A DNA stretch of 20,582 nt from DATDMG01 sp036518955 (GTDB lineage Bacteria > Actinomycetota > Actinomycetes > Actinomycetales > Kineosporiaceae), in NCBI GenBank assembly GCA_036518955.1, contig DATDMG010000194.1:1-20582 (forward strand), in the 5' to 3' direction. The notes below the pieces were generated by a model, which had not been told where the DNA came from, searched no databases, and saw only the letters and a program-made list of their open reading frames with translations. Of this stretch, positions 7,149-14,395 are shown one piece after another. Made by a program: the position numbers and the translations under genes. Every line of letters begins with the position of its first letter. The stretch's first letter is position 1.

Positions 7149-7937
7149 TCAGCGCGTCAGCCGGAGCAGCGCAGGCAGCTCGGCGAGGGTGCGGACCGCC
7201 GGGACGTCGTCCGGTACCAGCCCGACGCCGTGCCGGTCCAGCCAGACGCCGGTCAGTCCGGCATCCCGCGCCCCGCGTGCGTCGACGTCCAGCTCGTCGC
7301 CGACGTAGGCGACCTCGCCGGGCGGCAGCCCGAGCCGCTCGCACGCCAGGTGGAACACCGCCGGGTCCGGCTTGCCCCGGCCGAGATCGTCCACGGACAC
7401 CAGGACCGGCACCTGCGCCAACCCGACCGCCGCGAGCTTGGTCACCTGGTACTCCCGGGCAGCGTTGGTCACCGCCCCCGTCGGGATCCCGAGCGCGCGC
7501 AGCATCGCGACCAGGGCCCGGCCGTCGTCGTGGGCCCGCCAGGCGGCGCGGAAGCCGGCCTCGTACGCCTCCTCCCAGCGGGCGAAGCCGGTGTCGTCCA
7601 GGGCGGGTCCGCCGAGGCGGGCGTGCAGGCGCTCGGCCCGGATCCGCCGCTGCTCGGCGAAGGTCAGCTCGCCCCGGGTGTAGGCGGCGAAGGCGCCGGC
7701 GTCGTCCAGCACCCAGAACCGGACGGCGTCGTCCCGGCCGGCGCCGTCCAGGAACGGCATCCAGCGCGCCACGACACGGTCGATCGCGGCCCGGAAGGCG
7801 GCCCTGGTGTCGACGAGCGTGTCATCGACGTCGAGGAGGACGCCGCGAACGACGGCGCTGTCGCCGGAGGTCGCCGCCGCGGTCACCGCGGCGGCCGGCC
7901 GACGCCGGTCATGGCGGCGGCCCCCGCCGACGGTCAC
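7149..7937 (-). CDS. HAD-superfamily hydrolase (phosphatase-like)
   Basis: This is a haloacid-dehalogenase-fold hydrolase, probably a small-molecule phosphatase. All four HAD motifs are visible: DVDDT (nucleophile Asp36 and acid/base Asp38 if counted from 7937), the motif II threonine in GAVTNAAREY, the lysine in GRGKPDPAVF, and the acidic motif GDELDVDARGA. A helical cap lies between motifs I and II. The start is uncertain. GTG at 7937 overlaps the preceding gene's stop by 4 bases (GTGA), like the two other overlaps in this window; GTG at 7886 would remove 17 low-complexity residues and put motif I closer to the N-terminus, as is usual. The reading frame stays open far upstream, but that part is antisense to the CPBP gene. 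It is the last gene of the gltX series. The substrate is unknown. Confidence 0.85.
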   Translation of the reverse strand: MTVGGGRRHDRRRPAAAVTAAATSGDSAVVRGVLLDVDDTLVDTRAAFRAAIDRVVARWMPFLDGAGRDDAVRFWVLDDAGAFAAYTRGELTFAEQRRIRAERLHARLGGPALDDTGFARWEEAYEAGFRAAWRAHDDGRALVAMLRALGIPTGAVTNAAREYQVTKLAAVGLAQVPVLVSVDDLGRGKPDPAVFHLACERLGLPPGEVAYVGDELDVDARGARDAGLTGVWLDRHGVGLVPDDVPAVRTLAELPALLRLTR

Positions 7938-8923
7938 GGCAGCGCCCAGGCCGGCGGTGTGAACAGTCGCACCAGGTGTTGCTGCCGGGCCAGCCGGACG
8001 ATCAGGGCCACCGTGGCGAGGAGGGTGAGGGCGTCGAAGACCGTCGTCCCGGGGGTAGCGGAGGTTGCGCCCAGGGTGTCGGAGAGCTCCCCGGCTCCGA
8101 TGGTCGCCAGCAGCGCGACGATGTTGTTCGCGCCGTGCAGGGCCATCCCCGCCTCCAGGCCTCCCGTCCGCCACACCAACCAGCAGGCCAACGCGCCGAA
8201 CAGGAACCGGTCGGCGAAGAGCCAGACGTCCTGCTGGCCGTGCGCGAACGCGAACAGGGTGCTGGACAGCCCGCCGCCGACGACGGCACCCAGGCGGGCG
8301 TCCGGGATGGCCGAACCGATCAGCTGCGGGATCCAGCCGCGGAAGACGTACTCCTCCCCCGCCGCCTGCAGCGGCGTGGTGAATACGGTGATCAGCACCA
8401 GCAGGCCCCAGTTCCGCTCCGGCGTCCAGCGGTAGCCGACCACCAGTTGCAGCCCGCCGCTCAGCACCGCGAGCACCAGGATCGCGGCGCCGTAGCAGCG
8501 CAGCAGCCAGGTCCAGCGCAGACCGGGCGCCACGGACGAGACCCACCGCGGCCGCCAGCCGAATCCTGCCCAGGTCGCGACCGAGACAACCGGGATCAAG
8601 GCGGCCAGCGAGAGGTTCGTGAGCAGGAAACCGCCTGGCTCGGCGAGCCACGGGTCGGCCCCGCGTTGCGCGGCGCCGTCGCCGGGACGATCGACCAGCT
8701 GCAGCACCGCCCCGGTTCCCGCGACGACGACGAGCACCAGCGCGGTACCACCCGTGGCCACCGCCACGCTCAGCAGCGGCCGCCACCAGCGGAACGTCGG
8801 GCCGCGGAGAAGCTGCTGGTAGGGGCGCGGCCGCCACGCCTGAGGCGGGCCCGGGAGGCGGACACCGGGTGCCCGGGGGCCGTCCGGCCCCGGCTCCCTC
8901 GGCAGTTCCGCACCTGCCGTCAC
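7934..8923 (-). CDS. CPBP-family intramembrane metalloprotease (Abi/CAAX-like)
   Basis: This 329-residue integral membrane protein belongs to the CPBP (Abi, Rce1-like) family. The three family motifs are present: EExxxR at Glu190-Glu191-Arg195 (GEEYVFRGW), FxxxH at Phe224-His228, and HxxxN at His263-Asn267. These residues form the metal or substrate site of Rce1-type glutamate proteases, so a working active site is likely. Hydrophobic segments lie at about 50-77, 98-118, 140-163, 172-186, 209-226, 236-251, 257-275 and 292-310. The first 45 residues are Pro-rich and cytoplasmic-looking. The GTG start overlaps the gltX stop by 4 bases, so it is probably translated by coupling. Its substrate is unknown; members have been linked to prenyl-protein processing and bacteriocin immunity elsewhere, but nothing here supports either. 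Confidence 0.9.
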   Translation of the reverse strand: MTAGAELPREPGPDGPRAPGVRLPGPPQAWRPRPYQQLLRGPTFRWWRPLLSVAVATGGTALVLVVVAGTGAVLQLVDRPGDGAAQRGADPWLAEPGGFLLTNLSLAALIPVVSVATWAGFGWRPRWVSSVAPGLRWTWLLRCYGAAILVLAVLSGGLQLVVGYRWTPERNWGLLVLITVFTTPLQAAGEEYVFRGWIPQLIGSAIPDARLGAVVGGGLSSTLFAFAHGQQDVWLFADRFLFGALACWLVWRTGGLEAGMALHGANNIVALLATIGAGELSDTLGATSATPGTTVFDALTLLATVALIVRLARQQHLVRLFTPPAWALP

Positions 8924-10443
8924 GCGCCGATCGCCGCCCGCAGCGACGCCAGCCGCGCCAGGCAGGAGGCCTGGCCGAGGATCTCCATCGACTCGAACAG
9001 CGGCGGGGAGACCCGGCGCCCGGTGACGGCGACGCGCAGCGGGGTGAACGCGGTCTTGGGCCGCAGCCCGAGCCCGTCGATGATGGCCGCCCGCAGGGCG
9101 GACTCGATCACCGCCGTCCTCCAGACCTCGAGCCGGGCGAGCGCGGCGACCGCGGTGTCCAGCACGGCCGCGCCGGTGTCGGCGTCCTTCGTCACGGTGG
9201 CCAGCGCGTCGCCGTCGACGACCAGGGCGTCGTCCGGCACGAACAGGAACCCGAGCATGCCGACAGCCTCGCCGAGGAGCTGGATCCTGGTCTGGATCAG
9301 CGGGGCGGCTGCGGTCAGCACCGCCAGCTGCTCGGGGGTGGGCTCGGCCGGAAGGGTGCCGCCGGCCTGAAGGTACCCGACCAGCCGCGCCGCGAAGTCG
9401 GCGGGCTCCAGCCGGCGCACATGCTCAGCGTTGATCGCCTCGGCCTTGGCCGCGTCGAAGCGGGCCGGGTTGGCGTTGACGTCCGTGACGTCGAACGCGG
9501 CGACGAGCTCGTCGACGGTGAAGACGTCGCGGTCCTCGGCGATCGACCAGCCGAGCAGCGCCAGGTAGTTGAGCAGCCCCTCCGGGATGAAGCCGCGCTC
9601 CCGGTGCAGGAACAGGTTGGACTGCGGGTCGCGCTTGGACAGCTTGCGGTTGCCCTCCCCCATCACGTACGGCAGGTGGCCGAACCGGGGCACCCGGCTC
9701 GCCACCCCGATGTCGATCAGCGCGTGGTAGAGCGCGAGCTGGCGCGGGGTCGACGACAGCAGGTCCTCGCCGCGCAGGACGTGGGTGATGCCCATCAGGG
9801 CGTCGTCCACCGGGTTGACCAGGGTGTAGAGCGGCTCCCCGCCGGCCCGGGCGACGACGTAGTCGGGAACGCTGCCCGCTCGGAAGGTCACCTCCCCGCG
9901 GACGAGGTCGTCGAAGGAGAGGTCCTCGTCGGGCATCCGCAGCCGGAGCACCGGCTCACGCCCCTCCGCCCGGAACGCAGCCCTGGCCTGCTCGCTGAGC
10001 GTCCGGTCGTGGTTGTCGTACCCCAGCTTCGGGTCGCGCCCGACGGCGCGGTGGCGGGCCTCGATCTCCTCCGCCGACGAGAACGACTCGTACACGTGCC
10101 CACCGGCCACCAGCTTCGCCAGGACGTCGTGGTAGACCGCCCGCCGCTGGCTCTGCCGGTACGGCGCGTGCGGGCCGCCCACCTCCACCCCCTCGTCCCA
10201 GTCCAGTCGCAGCCATCGCAGTGCGTCGAGGAGCTGCCGGTAGCTCTCCTCGCTGTCGCGGGCGGCGTCGGTGTCCTCGATCCGGAACACGAACGTGCCC
10301 CCGACGTGCCGGGCGTAGGCCCAGTTGAACAGGCAGGTGCGGATCAGGCCCACGTGCGGCGTCCCGGTCGGCGACGGGCAGAACCGGACCCGGATGTCGG
10401 CGCCGGTCGCGGTGGTCACGGGGTGGCGGTCGGATGCGCTCAT
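8920..10443 (-). CDS. gltX: Glutamyl-tRNA synthetase (GltX)
   Basis: This 507-residue class I synthetase charges tRNA-Glu with glutamate. The HIGH-type signature is PTGTPHVGL (residues 25-33) and the KMSKS-type signature is KLSKR (267-271); FVFRIEDTDAARD and LRGEDLLSSTPRQ are other family landmarks. Actinobacteria usually lack a glutaminyl-tRNA synthetase, so this enzyme probably also makes Glu-tRNA-Gln for the GatCAB amidotransferase; tRNA-Gln and tRNA-Glu lie 3.4 kb away on the other strand. It begins a series of genes joined by 4-base overlaps (CPBP protease, HAD hydrolase). A TAGGCT hexamer ends 9 bases before the ATG, so the message may have only about 3 untranslated bases; no clear ribosome site is seen. 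Confidence 0.96.
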   Translation of the reverse strand: MSASDRHPVTTATGADIRVRFCPSPTGTPHVGLIRTCLFNWAYARHVGGTFVFRIEDTDAARDSEESYRQLLDALRWLRLDWDEGVEVGGPHAPYRQSQRRAVYHDVLAKLVAGGHVYESFSSAEEIEARHRAVGRDPKLGYDNHDRTLSEQARAAFRAEGREPVLRLRMPDEDLSFDDLVRGEVTFRAGSVPDYVVARAGGEPLYTLVNPVDDALMGITHVLRGEDLLSSTPRQLALYHALIDIGVASRVPRFGHLPYVMGEGNRKLSKRDPQSNLFLHRERGFIPEGLLNYLALLGWSIAEDRDVFTVDELVAAFDVTDVNANPARFDAAKAEAINAEHVRRLEPADFAARLVGYLQAGGTLPAEPTPEQLAVLTAAAPLIQTRIQLLGEAVGMLGFLFVPDDALVVDGDALATVTKDADTGAAVLDTAVAALARLEVWRTAVIESALRAAIIDGLGLRPKTAFTPLRVAVTGRRVSPPLFESMEILGQASCLARLASLRAAIGA

Positions 10444-10452
10444 GATGGCCCC

Positions 10453-10458
10453 AGCCTA
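10453..10458 (-). promoter_or_regulatory. Candidate -10 element of gltX (TAGGCT)
   Basis: TAGGCT-GGGGCC-ATC-ATG on the minus strand. The predicted start site is 3 bases before the gltX ATG. No good -35 is visible. The GGGGCC discriminator is shared with murA and the cimA leader. Confidence 0.4.
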
Positions 10459-10533
10459 GACAGTTCCGGCTCGCCGGCAGCCTCCTCCCCAGACGTGATC
10501 ATGTACTGTCGCGGGGCAGCGACGGCCGCGTCG

Positions 10534-10791
10534 TCAGCAGCATCGGGTGCCGGGGCTGTTCGCCTGCTCCGTCCAGCGCCAGGCCTCGAACTCGCGCCGG
10601 GTCATCGGCCGCTCCCCCGGATGGACCGACGCGTGCCGCGCGAGGTAGTGGTCGTAGCCGGCCTCGCCGGTCAGCTCGCGCAGGTACCACCGGACGGCGC
10701 GCAGCGGGCCCACCCAGCGCGACCAGCCGGCACCGGGGTGGCGGCGCGGCGGAGGCACGGCGCCCCGCCGCGGCGCCTCGGACGTGCTCAT
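10534..10791 (-). CDS. YbdD/YjiX-family small protein, partner of CstA
   Basis: This 85-residue protein belongs to the small YbdD/YjiX (DUF466) family that accompanies CstA/BtsT transporters. The core (about 37-85) shows the family pattern: an RWYLRELTGEAGYDHYLARH helix, HPGERPMTRREF, a W/E/Q-rich stretch and the characteristic Arg-Cys-Cys C-terminus also found in E. coli YjiX. The first 35 residues are a Pro/Arg-rich extension, making it longer than the usual 65 or so. Its ATG overlaps the cstA stop by 4 bases (ATGA), so translation is probably coupled. In E. coli these small proteins are needed for pyruvate uptake by their transporter. Confidence 0.85.
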   Translation of the reverse strand: MSTSEAPRRGAVPPPRRHPGAGWSRWVGPLRAVRWYLRELTGEAGYDHYLARHASVHPGERPMTRREFEAWRWTEQANSPGTRCC

Positions 10792-12980
10792 CCGCCGTCC
10801 GCCGATCGTGCCGTCGACACCGGCCCGGCCGCCGCGGCCGCCACCTCGCGGCGCTCCTGCGCCGTCGGGAACAATCCGGACGGCGCCACGATCCGCGACT
10901 CGACGAACGGCGCTTCCGCCGACGCGAGGGTGGTGCCGGCCCGGACGGCCCGCAGGCACACCCAGAGGGCGTTCCCGATCACGACGATCACCATGACGGC
11001 GAAGAACGCGGCCAGCACACCGTCCACCGTCGAGTTGGTGACGATCTGGTGCATCTGGTCGGCATTCTTGGCCGGCGGCAGCACCTTGCCGGCGTCCAGC
11101 GCCGTGGCGTAGCGGTCGCGCTGCGCGAAGAAGCCCAGCTTGGGGTCGCTGGAGAAGACCTTCTGGTAGCTCGCGGTCAGCGTGACGGCAGCGTCCCAGG
11201 CCAGCGGAAGCCCGGTCACCCAGGCGTACCGCAGCTTGCCGGACTTGACCAGGATCACCGTCCCGACCGTCAGGGCCACCGCGGCGAGCAGCTGGTTGGC
11301 GATCCCGAACAGCGGGAAGAGCTGGTTGATGCCGCCCAGCGGGTCGCCGACGCCAACCCACAGGAAGTAGCCCCAGGCCAGGACGACGGCGGCACTCGAC
11401 GCCCACAGGCCGGGCTTCCAGGTGGTGCGGGCGAACGGCTTCCAGACGTTGCCGAGGGTGTCCTGCAGCATGAACCTGCCGACGCGGGTGCCGGCGTCCA
11501 CCGTCGTCAGGATGAACAGCGCCTCGAACATGATCGCGAAGTGGTACCAGAACGCCTTCAGCGAGGCGCCGCCGGCGAACTCGGAGAAGATCTGCGACAT
11601 CCCGACCGCGAGGGTCGGCGCCCCGCCGGTCCGTGCGATCAGCGTCTTCTCCTGCACGGCCGCGGCGGCGGCCTGCAGCTGATCCGGGCTGATCGTGAAC
11701 CCGAGGTTGGCGACCGCCTGCGCCGCGCTCTGCGCCGTGGTGCCGAGCAGACCGGCCGGGGAGTTCATCGCGTAGTAGAGGCCCGGGTCCAGCAGGCTGG
11801 CGGCGATCATGGCCATCACCGCCACGAAGGACTCCATCAGCATGCCGCCGTACCCGATGAGCCGGATCTGGGACTCCTTCTCGATCATCTTGGGCGTCGT
11901 CCCCGAAGCGATCAGCGCATGGAAGCCCGACAGCGCGCCGCAGGCGATCGTGATGAACACGAACGGGAACAGCGACCCGGCGAACACCGGTCCGGTCCCG
12001 GACGTCGCGAACTTGGTGATCGCCTGGTTCTGCAGCATCGGCGCGGTCACCACCACACCGACGGCCAGCAGCCCGATCGCACCGATCTTCATGAACGTGG
12101 ACAGGTAGTCCCGCGGCGCCAGCAGCATCCAGACCGGCAGCACCGACGCCAGGAAGCCGTACACCACGAGCGCGATGACCAGCTGCCGCGGCGTCAGGGT
12201 GAAGGCGCCCGCCCAGCTGGAGTCGGCGACCCACTTGCCGGCCACGATCGCGACCAGCAGCGCCAGCACGCCGACCACGCTCACCTCCAGCACCCGGCCG
12301 GGCCGCACCACGCGCAGGTAGAAGCCCATGAACAGGGCGATCGGGATGGTCATCGCGATCGAGAAGGTGCCCCACGGCGAGGTCGCCAGCGCGTTGACGA
12401 CGACCAGCGCCAGGACCGCCAACAGGATGATCATGATTGCGAAGACGGCGATCAGCGCGGCGATCCCGCCCACCACGCCCACCTCGTCACGCACCAGCTG
12501 GCCGAGACTCCGGCCGTTGCGCCGCATCGAGAAGAACAGCACCGTCATGTCCTGGACGGCGCCGGCCAGGATCACCCCGAACACGATCCACAACGTGCCC
12601 GGCAGGTAGCCCATCTGGGCAGCGAGCACCGGCCCGACGAGCGGCCCGACGCCGGCGATGGCGGCGAAGTGGTGACCGAGCAGGACCCGACGGTCGGTCG
12701 GGTGGTAGTCCACGCCGTCATCGACCCGCTCGGCCGGGGTGGCTCGGCGGTCGTCCACGCCGAGCACCCGGTGGGCGATCCAGCGGGCGTAGAAACGGTA
12801 GGCGATCGCGTAGGAGGCCAGGGCGGCCACCAGGAGCCAGATGGCCGAGATCCGCTCGCCACGGACCAGCGCGATGAACCCCCAGGCGAGCGCGCCGGCG
12901 ATGGCGACGGCACCCCAGATCAGCAACCGTCGGGGGTCCCGGCCCATCCGGGCGAGGTCGGGCGGCATGGTCGTCGTCAT
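10788..12980 (-). CDS. cstA: CstA-family carbon starvation transporter (pyruvate/peptide uptake)
   Basis: This 730-residue polytopic membrane protein is a CstA/BtsT-family symporter. Related E. coli proteins import pyruvate, and CstA was earlier described as a peptide permease. Recognisable family stretches are YRFYARWIAHRVLGVDD, DYHPTDRRVLLGHHFAAIAG with GPLVGPVLAAQMGYLPG (about 90-140), the VQDMTVLFFSMRRNGRSLG loop, ALSGFHALIASGTTPKMI, and a C-terminal block with GGINQLFPLFGIANQLLA. Well over 15 hydrophobic segments can be seen. The ATG at 12980 is chosen over the longer open frame because GGAAGGA (12989-12995) lies 8 bases upstream and the extra 41 residues are Arg/Pro-rich. It is coupled to the YbdD/YjiX gene. 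Its upstream region holds tandem repeats that may be regulatory. Confidence 0.93.
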   Translation of the reverse strand: MTTTMPPDLARMGRDPRRLLIWGAVAIAGALAWGFIALVRGERISAIWLLVAALASYAIAYRFYARWIAHRVLGVDDRRATPAERVDDGVDYHPTDRRVLLGHHFAAIAGVGPLVGPVLAAQMGYLPGTLWIVFGVILAGAVQDMTVLFFSMRRNGRSLGQLVRDEVGVVGGIAALIAVFAIMIILLAVLALVVVNALATSPWGTFSIAMTIPIALFMGFYLRVVRPGRVLEVSVVGVLALLVAIVAGKWVADSSWAGAFTLTPRQLVIALVVYGFLASVLPVWMLLAPRDYLSTFMKIGAIGLLAVGVVVTAPMLQNQAITKFATSGTGPVFAGSLFPFVFITIACGALSGFHALIASGTTPKMIEKESQIRLIGYGGMLMESFVAVMAMIAASLLDPGLYYAMNSPAGLLGTTAQSAAQAVANLGFTISPDQLQAAAAAVQEKTLIARTGGAPTLAVGMSQIFSEFAGGASLKAFWYHFAIMFEALFILTTVDAGTRVGRFMLQDTLGNVWKPFARTTWKPGLWASSAAVVLAWGYFLWVGVGDPLGGINQLFPLFGIANQLLAAVALTVGTVILVKSGKLRYAWVTGLPLAWDAAVTLTASYQKVFSSDPKLGFFAQRDRYATALDAGKVLPPAKNADQMHQIVTNSTVDGVLAAFFAVMVIVVIGNALWVCLRAVRAGTTLASAEAPFVESRIVAPSGLFPTAQERREVAAAAAGPVSTARSADGG

Positions 12981-13149
12981 GGCAGATGTCCTTCCCGCCG
13001 ACGCCCTTCGCCGGCTTCGGGCACCCCGCCGGCGGCCCCGGAGACCCGCCGGAGAGCCGCCGGGCGGTCGGAGGTGGTGGGACGGGGGTGGGTGGAGCGT
13101 CACTTCTGGAGTTTCGTCAGCGTTCGATCGGTTTACCGCAGGTACGCAC

Positions 13150-13183
13150 CGATCTCAAGCAATCATCGATCTCAAGCAATCAT
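13150..13183. repeat. 17-bp perfect tandem repeat upstream of cstA
   Basis: CGATCTCAAGCAATCAT occurs twice in a row (13150-13166 and 13167-13183), followed by CGG. A shorter relative, AATCATCGG, recurs at 13206-13214. Each unit contains ATCTCAAGC, a 9-mer also found in the leuC/ndgR operator. It is about 170 bases upstream of the cstA start, so it could be a paired binding site or just a slippage duplication. Confidence 0.85.
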
Positions 13184-13232
13184 CGGCGCCACCTCGACCG
13201 GGAGCGAATCATCGGCAGGACATCGGGGCGCG

Positions 13233-13436
13233 TCAGCCTCGCGCGGGAGGGGCCCGGCCCCCGGCCGCGCGGCGGGCGGCCGGGGCCGGCAGCCGCGCCT
13301 CGAACGCCACGAACGCCGCCGGCGCCCGGTGGTTCGGCGCTGCCAGGCCGGCCGGCAGTGCGGTCGGGTCGACGAACTCCCGGGTGGACGTCGCCGGCGT
13401 GCCGCCCAGGAGTACCGGTCGCGGTGACGACCTGCG
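13233..13436 (-). pseudogene. Possible C-terminal relic of a lost gene
   Basis: A 67-codon frame with no usable start ends in TGA at 13233-13235. From about codon 8 it uses mostly G/C in third positions and reads like protein (STREFVDPTALPAGLAAPN, HRAPAAFVAFEARLPAP) rather than the Arg/Pro-rich text of non-coding frames. The frame opens only 9 bases beyond the fumarylacetoacetate-hydrolase gene's stop. I do not recognise the family. It could equally be a chance frame. Confidence 0.25.
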
Positions 13437-13445
13437 TCACCGGGG

Positions 13446-14228
13446 TCAGCGGCGGCGGACCACCGGGTTCGACAGCGTGCCGATGCCCTCGATCTCGACC
13501 TCGACCCGCTGACCCTCGGCCATCGGCCCGACGCCCTCCGGGGTGCCGGTGAGGATGACGTCACCGGGCAGCAGCGTCATCGCGGCGGACACGTGCTCGA
13601 TGATCGCCGGGATATCGAAGATCATGGACGACGTGCGGCCGTCCTGGACGACCTCGCCGTCCCGCCGGGTGACCACGCGCAGATCGGCCGGGTCGATGCC
13701 GGTCACCAGGTAGGGCCCGAGCGGGCAGAACGTGTCGGACCCCTTCGCGCGCCACCACTGGCCGTCGGCCTTCTGCAGATCCCGGGCCGTGACGTCGTTG
13801 GCGGCCGTGTACCCGAGCACCACGTCGCCGACCCGGTCCCGCGGCACGTCCCGGCAGATCCGCCCGATGACGACGGCGAGTTCACCCTCGTACTGCACCT
13901 CGCGGGCGGACGCCGGCAGCTGGATCGGGTCACCCGGACCGATCACCGACGTGTTCGGCTTGAGGAAGACCAGCGGCTCGGCCGGCACCTCGTTGCCGAG
14001 TTCCACGGCGTGCGCGGCGTAGTTGCGGCCGACGCCCACCACCTTGCTGCGCGGGATGACCGGGGCCAGCAGCCGAACGCTCTCCAGGGCCACCCGCTCC
14101 CCGGTGAACTGGATCGGGGTGTAGAGCGGGTCGCCGACGATGAGGGCGAGCTGCTCCGCCCCGCCGGGTTCGCCCTCCACCACACCGAACCGGGGATCCT
14201 CGCCGGTGGTGAACCTCGCGATGCGCAC
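13446..14228 (-). CDS. Fumarylacetoacetate hydrolase (FAH) family protein
   Basis: This 260-residue enzyme is of the FAH fold, whose members hydrolyse, decarboxylate or isomerise 2-oxo-acid compounds such as fumarylpyruvate, 2-hydroxyhepta-2,4-diene-1,7-dioate or oxaloacetate. The metal ligands are visible: Glu114 and Glu116 in QYEGELAVVIG and Asp145 in AANDVTARDLQ. Other landmarks are VGRNYAAHAVELGN, GSDTFCPLGPYLV, MIFDIPAIIEHVSA and GDVILTGTPEGVGP. The N-terminal 60 residues form the small family-specific domain. A gene of this family next to gltX is also found in mycobacteria. The GTG start has no ribosome site, but TACAGT lies exactly 6 bases before it, suggesting a leaderless mRNA. No catabolic pathway genes lie nearby, so the true substrate is unclear. 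Confidence 0.9.
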   Translation of the reverse strand: MRIARFTTGEDPRFGVVEGEPGGAEQLALIVGDPLYTPIQFTGERVALESVRLLAPVIPRSKVVGVGRNYAAHAVELGNEVPAEPLVFLKPNTSVIGPGDPIQLPASAREVQYEGELAVVIGRICRDVPRDRVGDVVLGYTAANDVTARDLQKADGQWWRAKGSDTFCPLGPYLVTGIDPADLRVVTRRDGEVVQDGRTSSMIFDIPAIIEHVSAAMTLLPGDVILTGTPEGVGPMAEGQRVEVEIEGIGTLSNPVVRRR

Positions 14229-14234
14229 CCGACC

Positions 14235-14240
14235 ACTGTA
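14235..14240 (-). promoter_or_regulatory. Candidate -10 element of the FAH-family gene (TACAGT)
   Basis: TACAGT is followed by 6 bases and then the GTG start codon, so the predicted start site is the G of GTG. The -35 zone is not convincing. Confidence 0.4.
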
Positions 14241-14338
14241 GTGACGGCCACCGACCGTCCGTCGGGCAGACCCCGGACGGTTGGTGGGGCGGTCGAGGAC
14301 CTCCGGAGCGGATGATCACGCGGCGTGAGCGCGTCGGT

Positions 14339-14344
14339 TAGGGT
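14339..14344 (+). promoter_or_regulatory. Candidate -10 element of galM (TAGGGT)
   Basis: TAGGGT fits the actinobacterial TANNNT pattern and would start transcription near 14351, leaving a leader of about 45 bases that contains the galM ribosome site. No good -35 is seen. Confidence 0.4.
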
Positions 14345-14395
14345 ACCTGTGTCCTCGGGTCACCGGCCCGACCCGACCCCGGCAGAGGTGAGCAC

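Larger units (their letters stand above)
12981..13445. other. Gap upstream of cstA with tandem repeats and a possible gene relic
   Basis: This 465-base region has no complete gene. Nearest cstA it holds the ribosome site and presumably the promoter; a weak minus-strand candidate is TTGAGA, 17 bases, TAAACC. In the middle is a two-copy 17-bp tandem repeat. The half next to the fumarylacetoacetate-hydrolase gene has a minus-strand frame with coding-like codon use but no start. Confidence 0.6.

Noticed and set aside
8924..10443. The window as a hidden defence or mobile system because of the CPBP (Abi-like) protease
   Set aside because: The protease is coupled to housekeeping gltX, and no integrase, transposase, toxin, nuclease or phage gene accompanies it.
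10508..10523. Stem GTCGC/GCGAC after the YbdD/YjiX gene as a terminator
   Set aside because: Only five pairs with a G-rich loop and no T-run; too weak to call in DNA of this GC content.
13150..13214. CRISPR array at the repeats upstream of cstA
   Set aside because: Only two adjacent 17-bp copies with no spacers between them and no cas genes.
7121..13427. Long overlapping plus-strand frames across the HAD, CPBP, gltX and cstA region
   Set aside because: They are low-complexity mirror translations of confident minus-strand genes and lack start signals.
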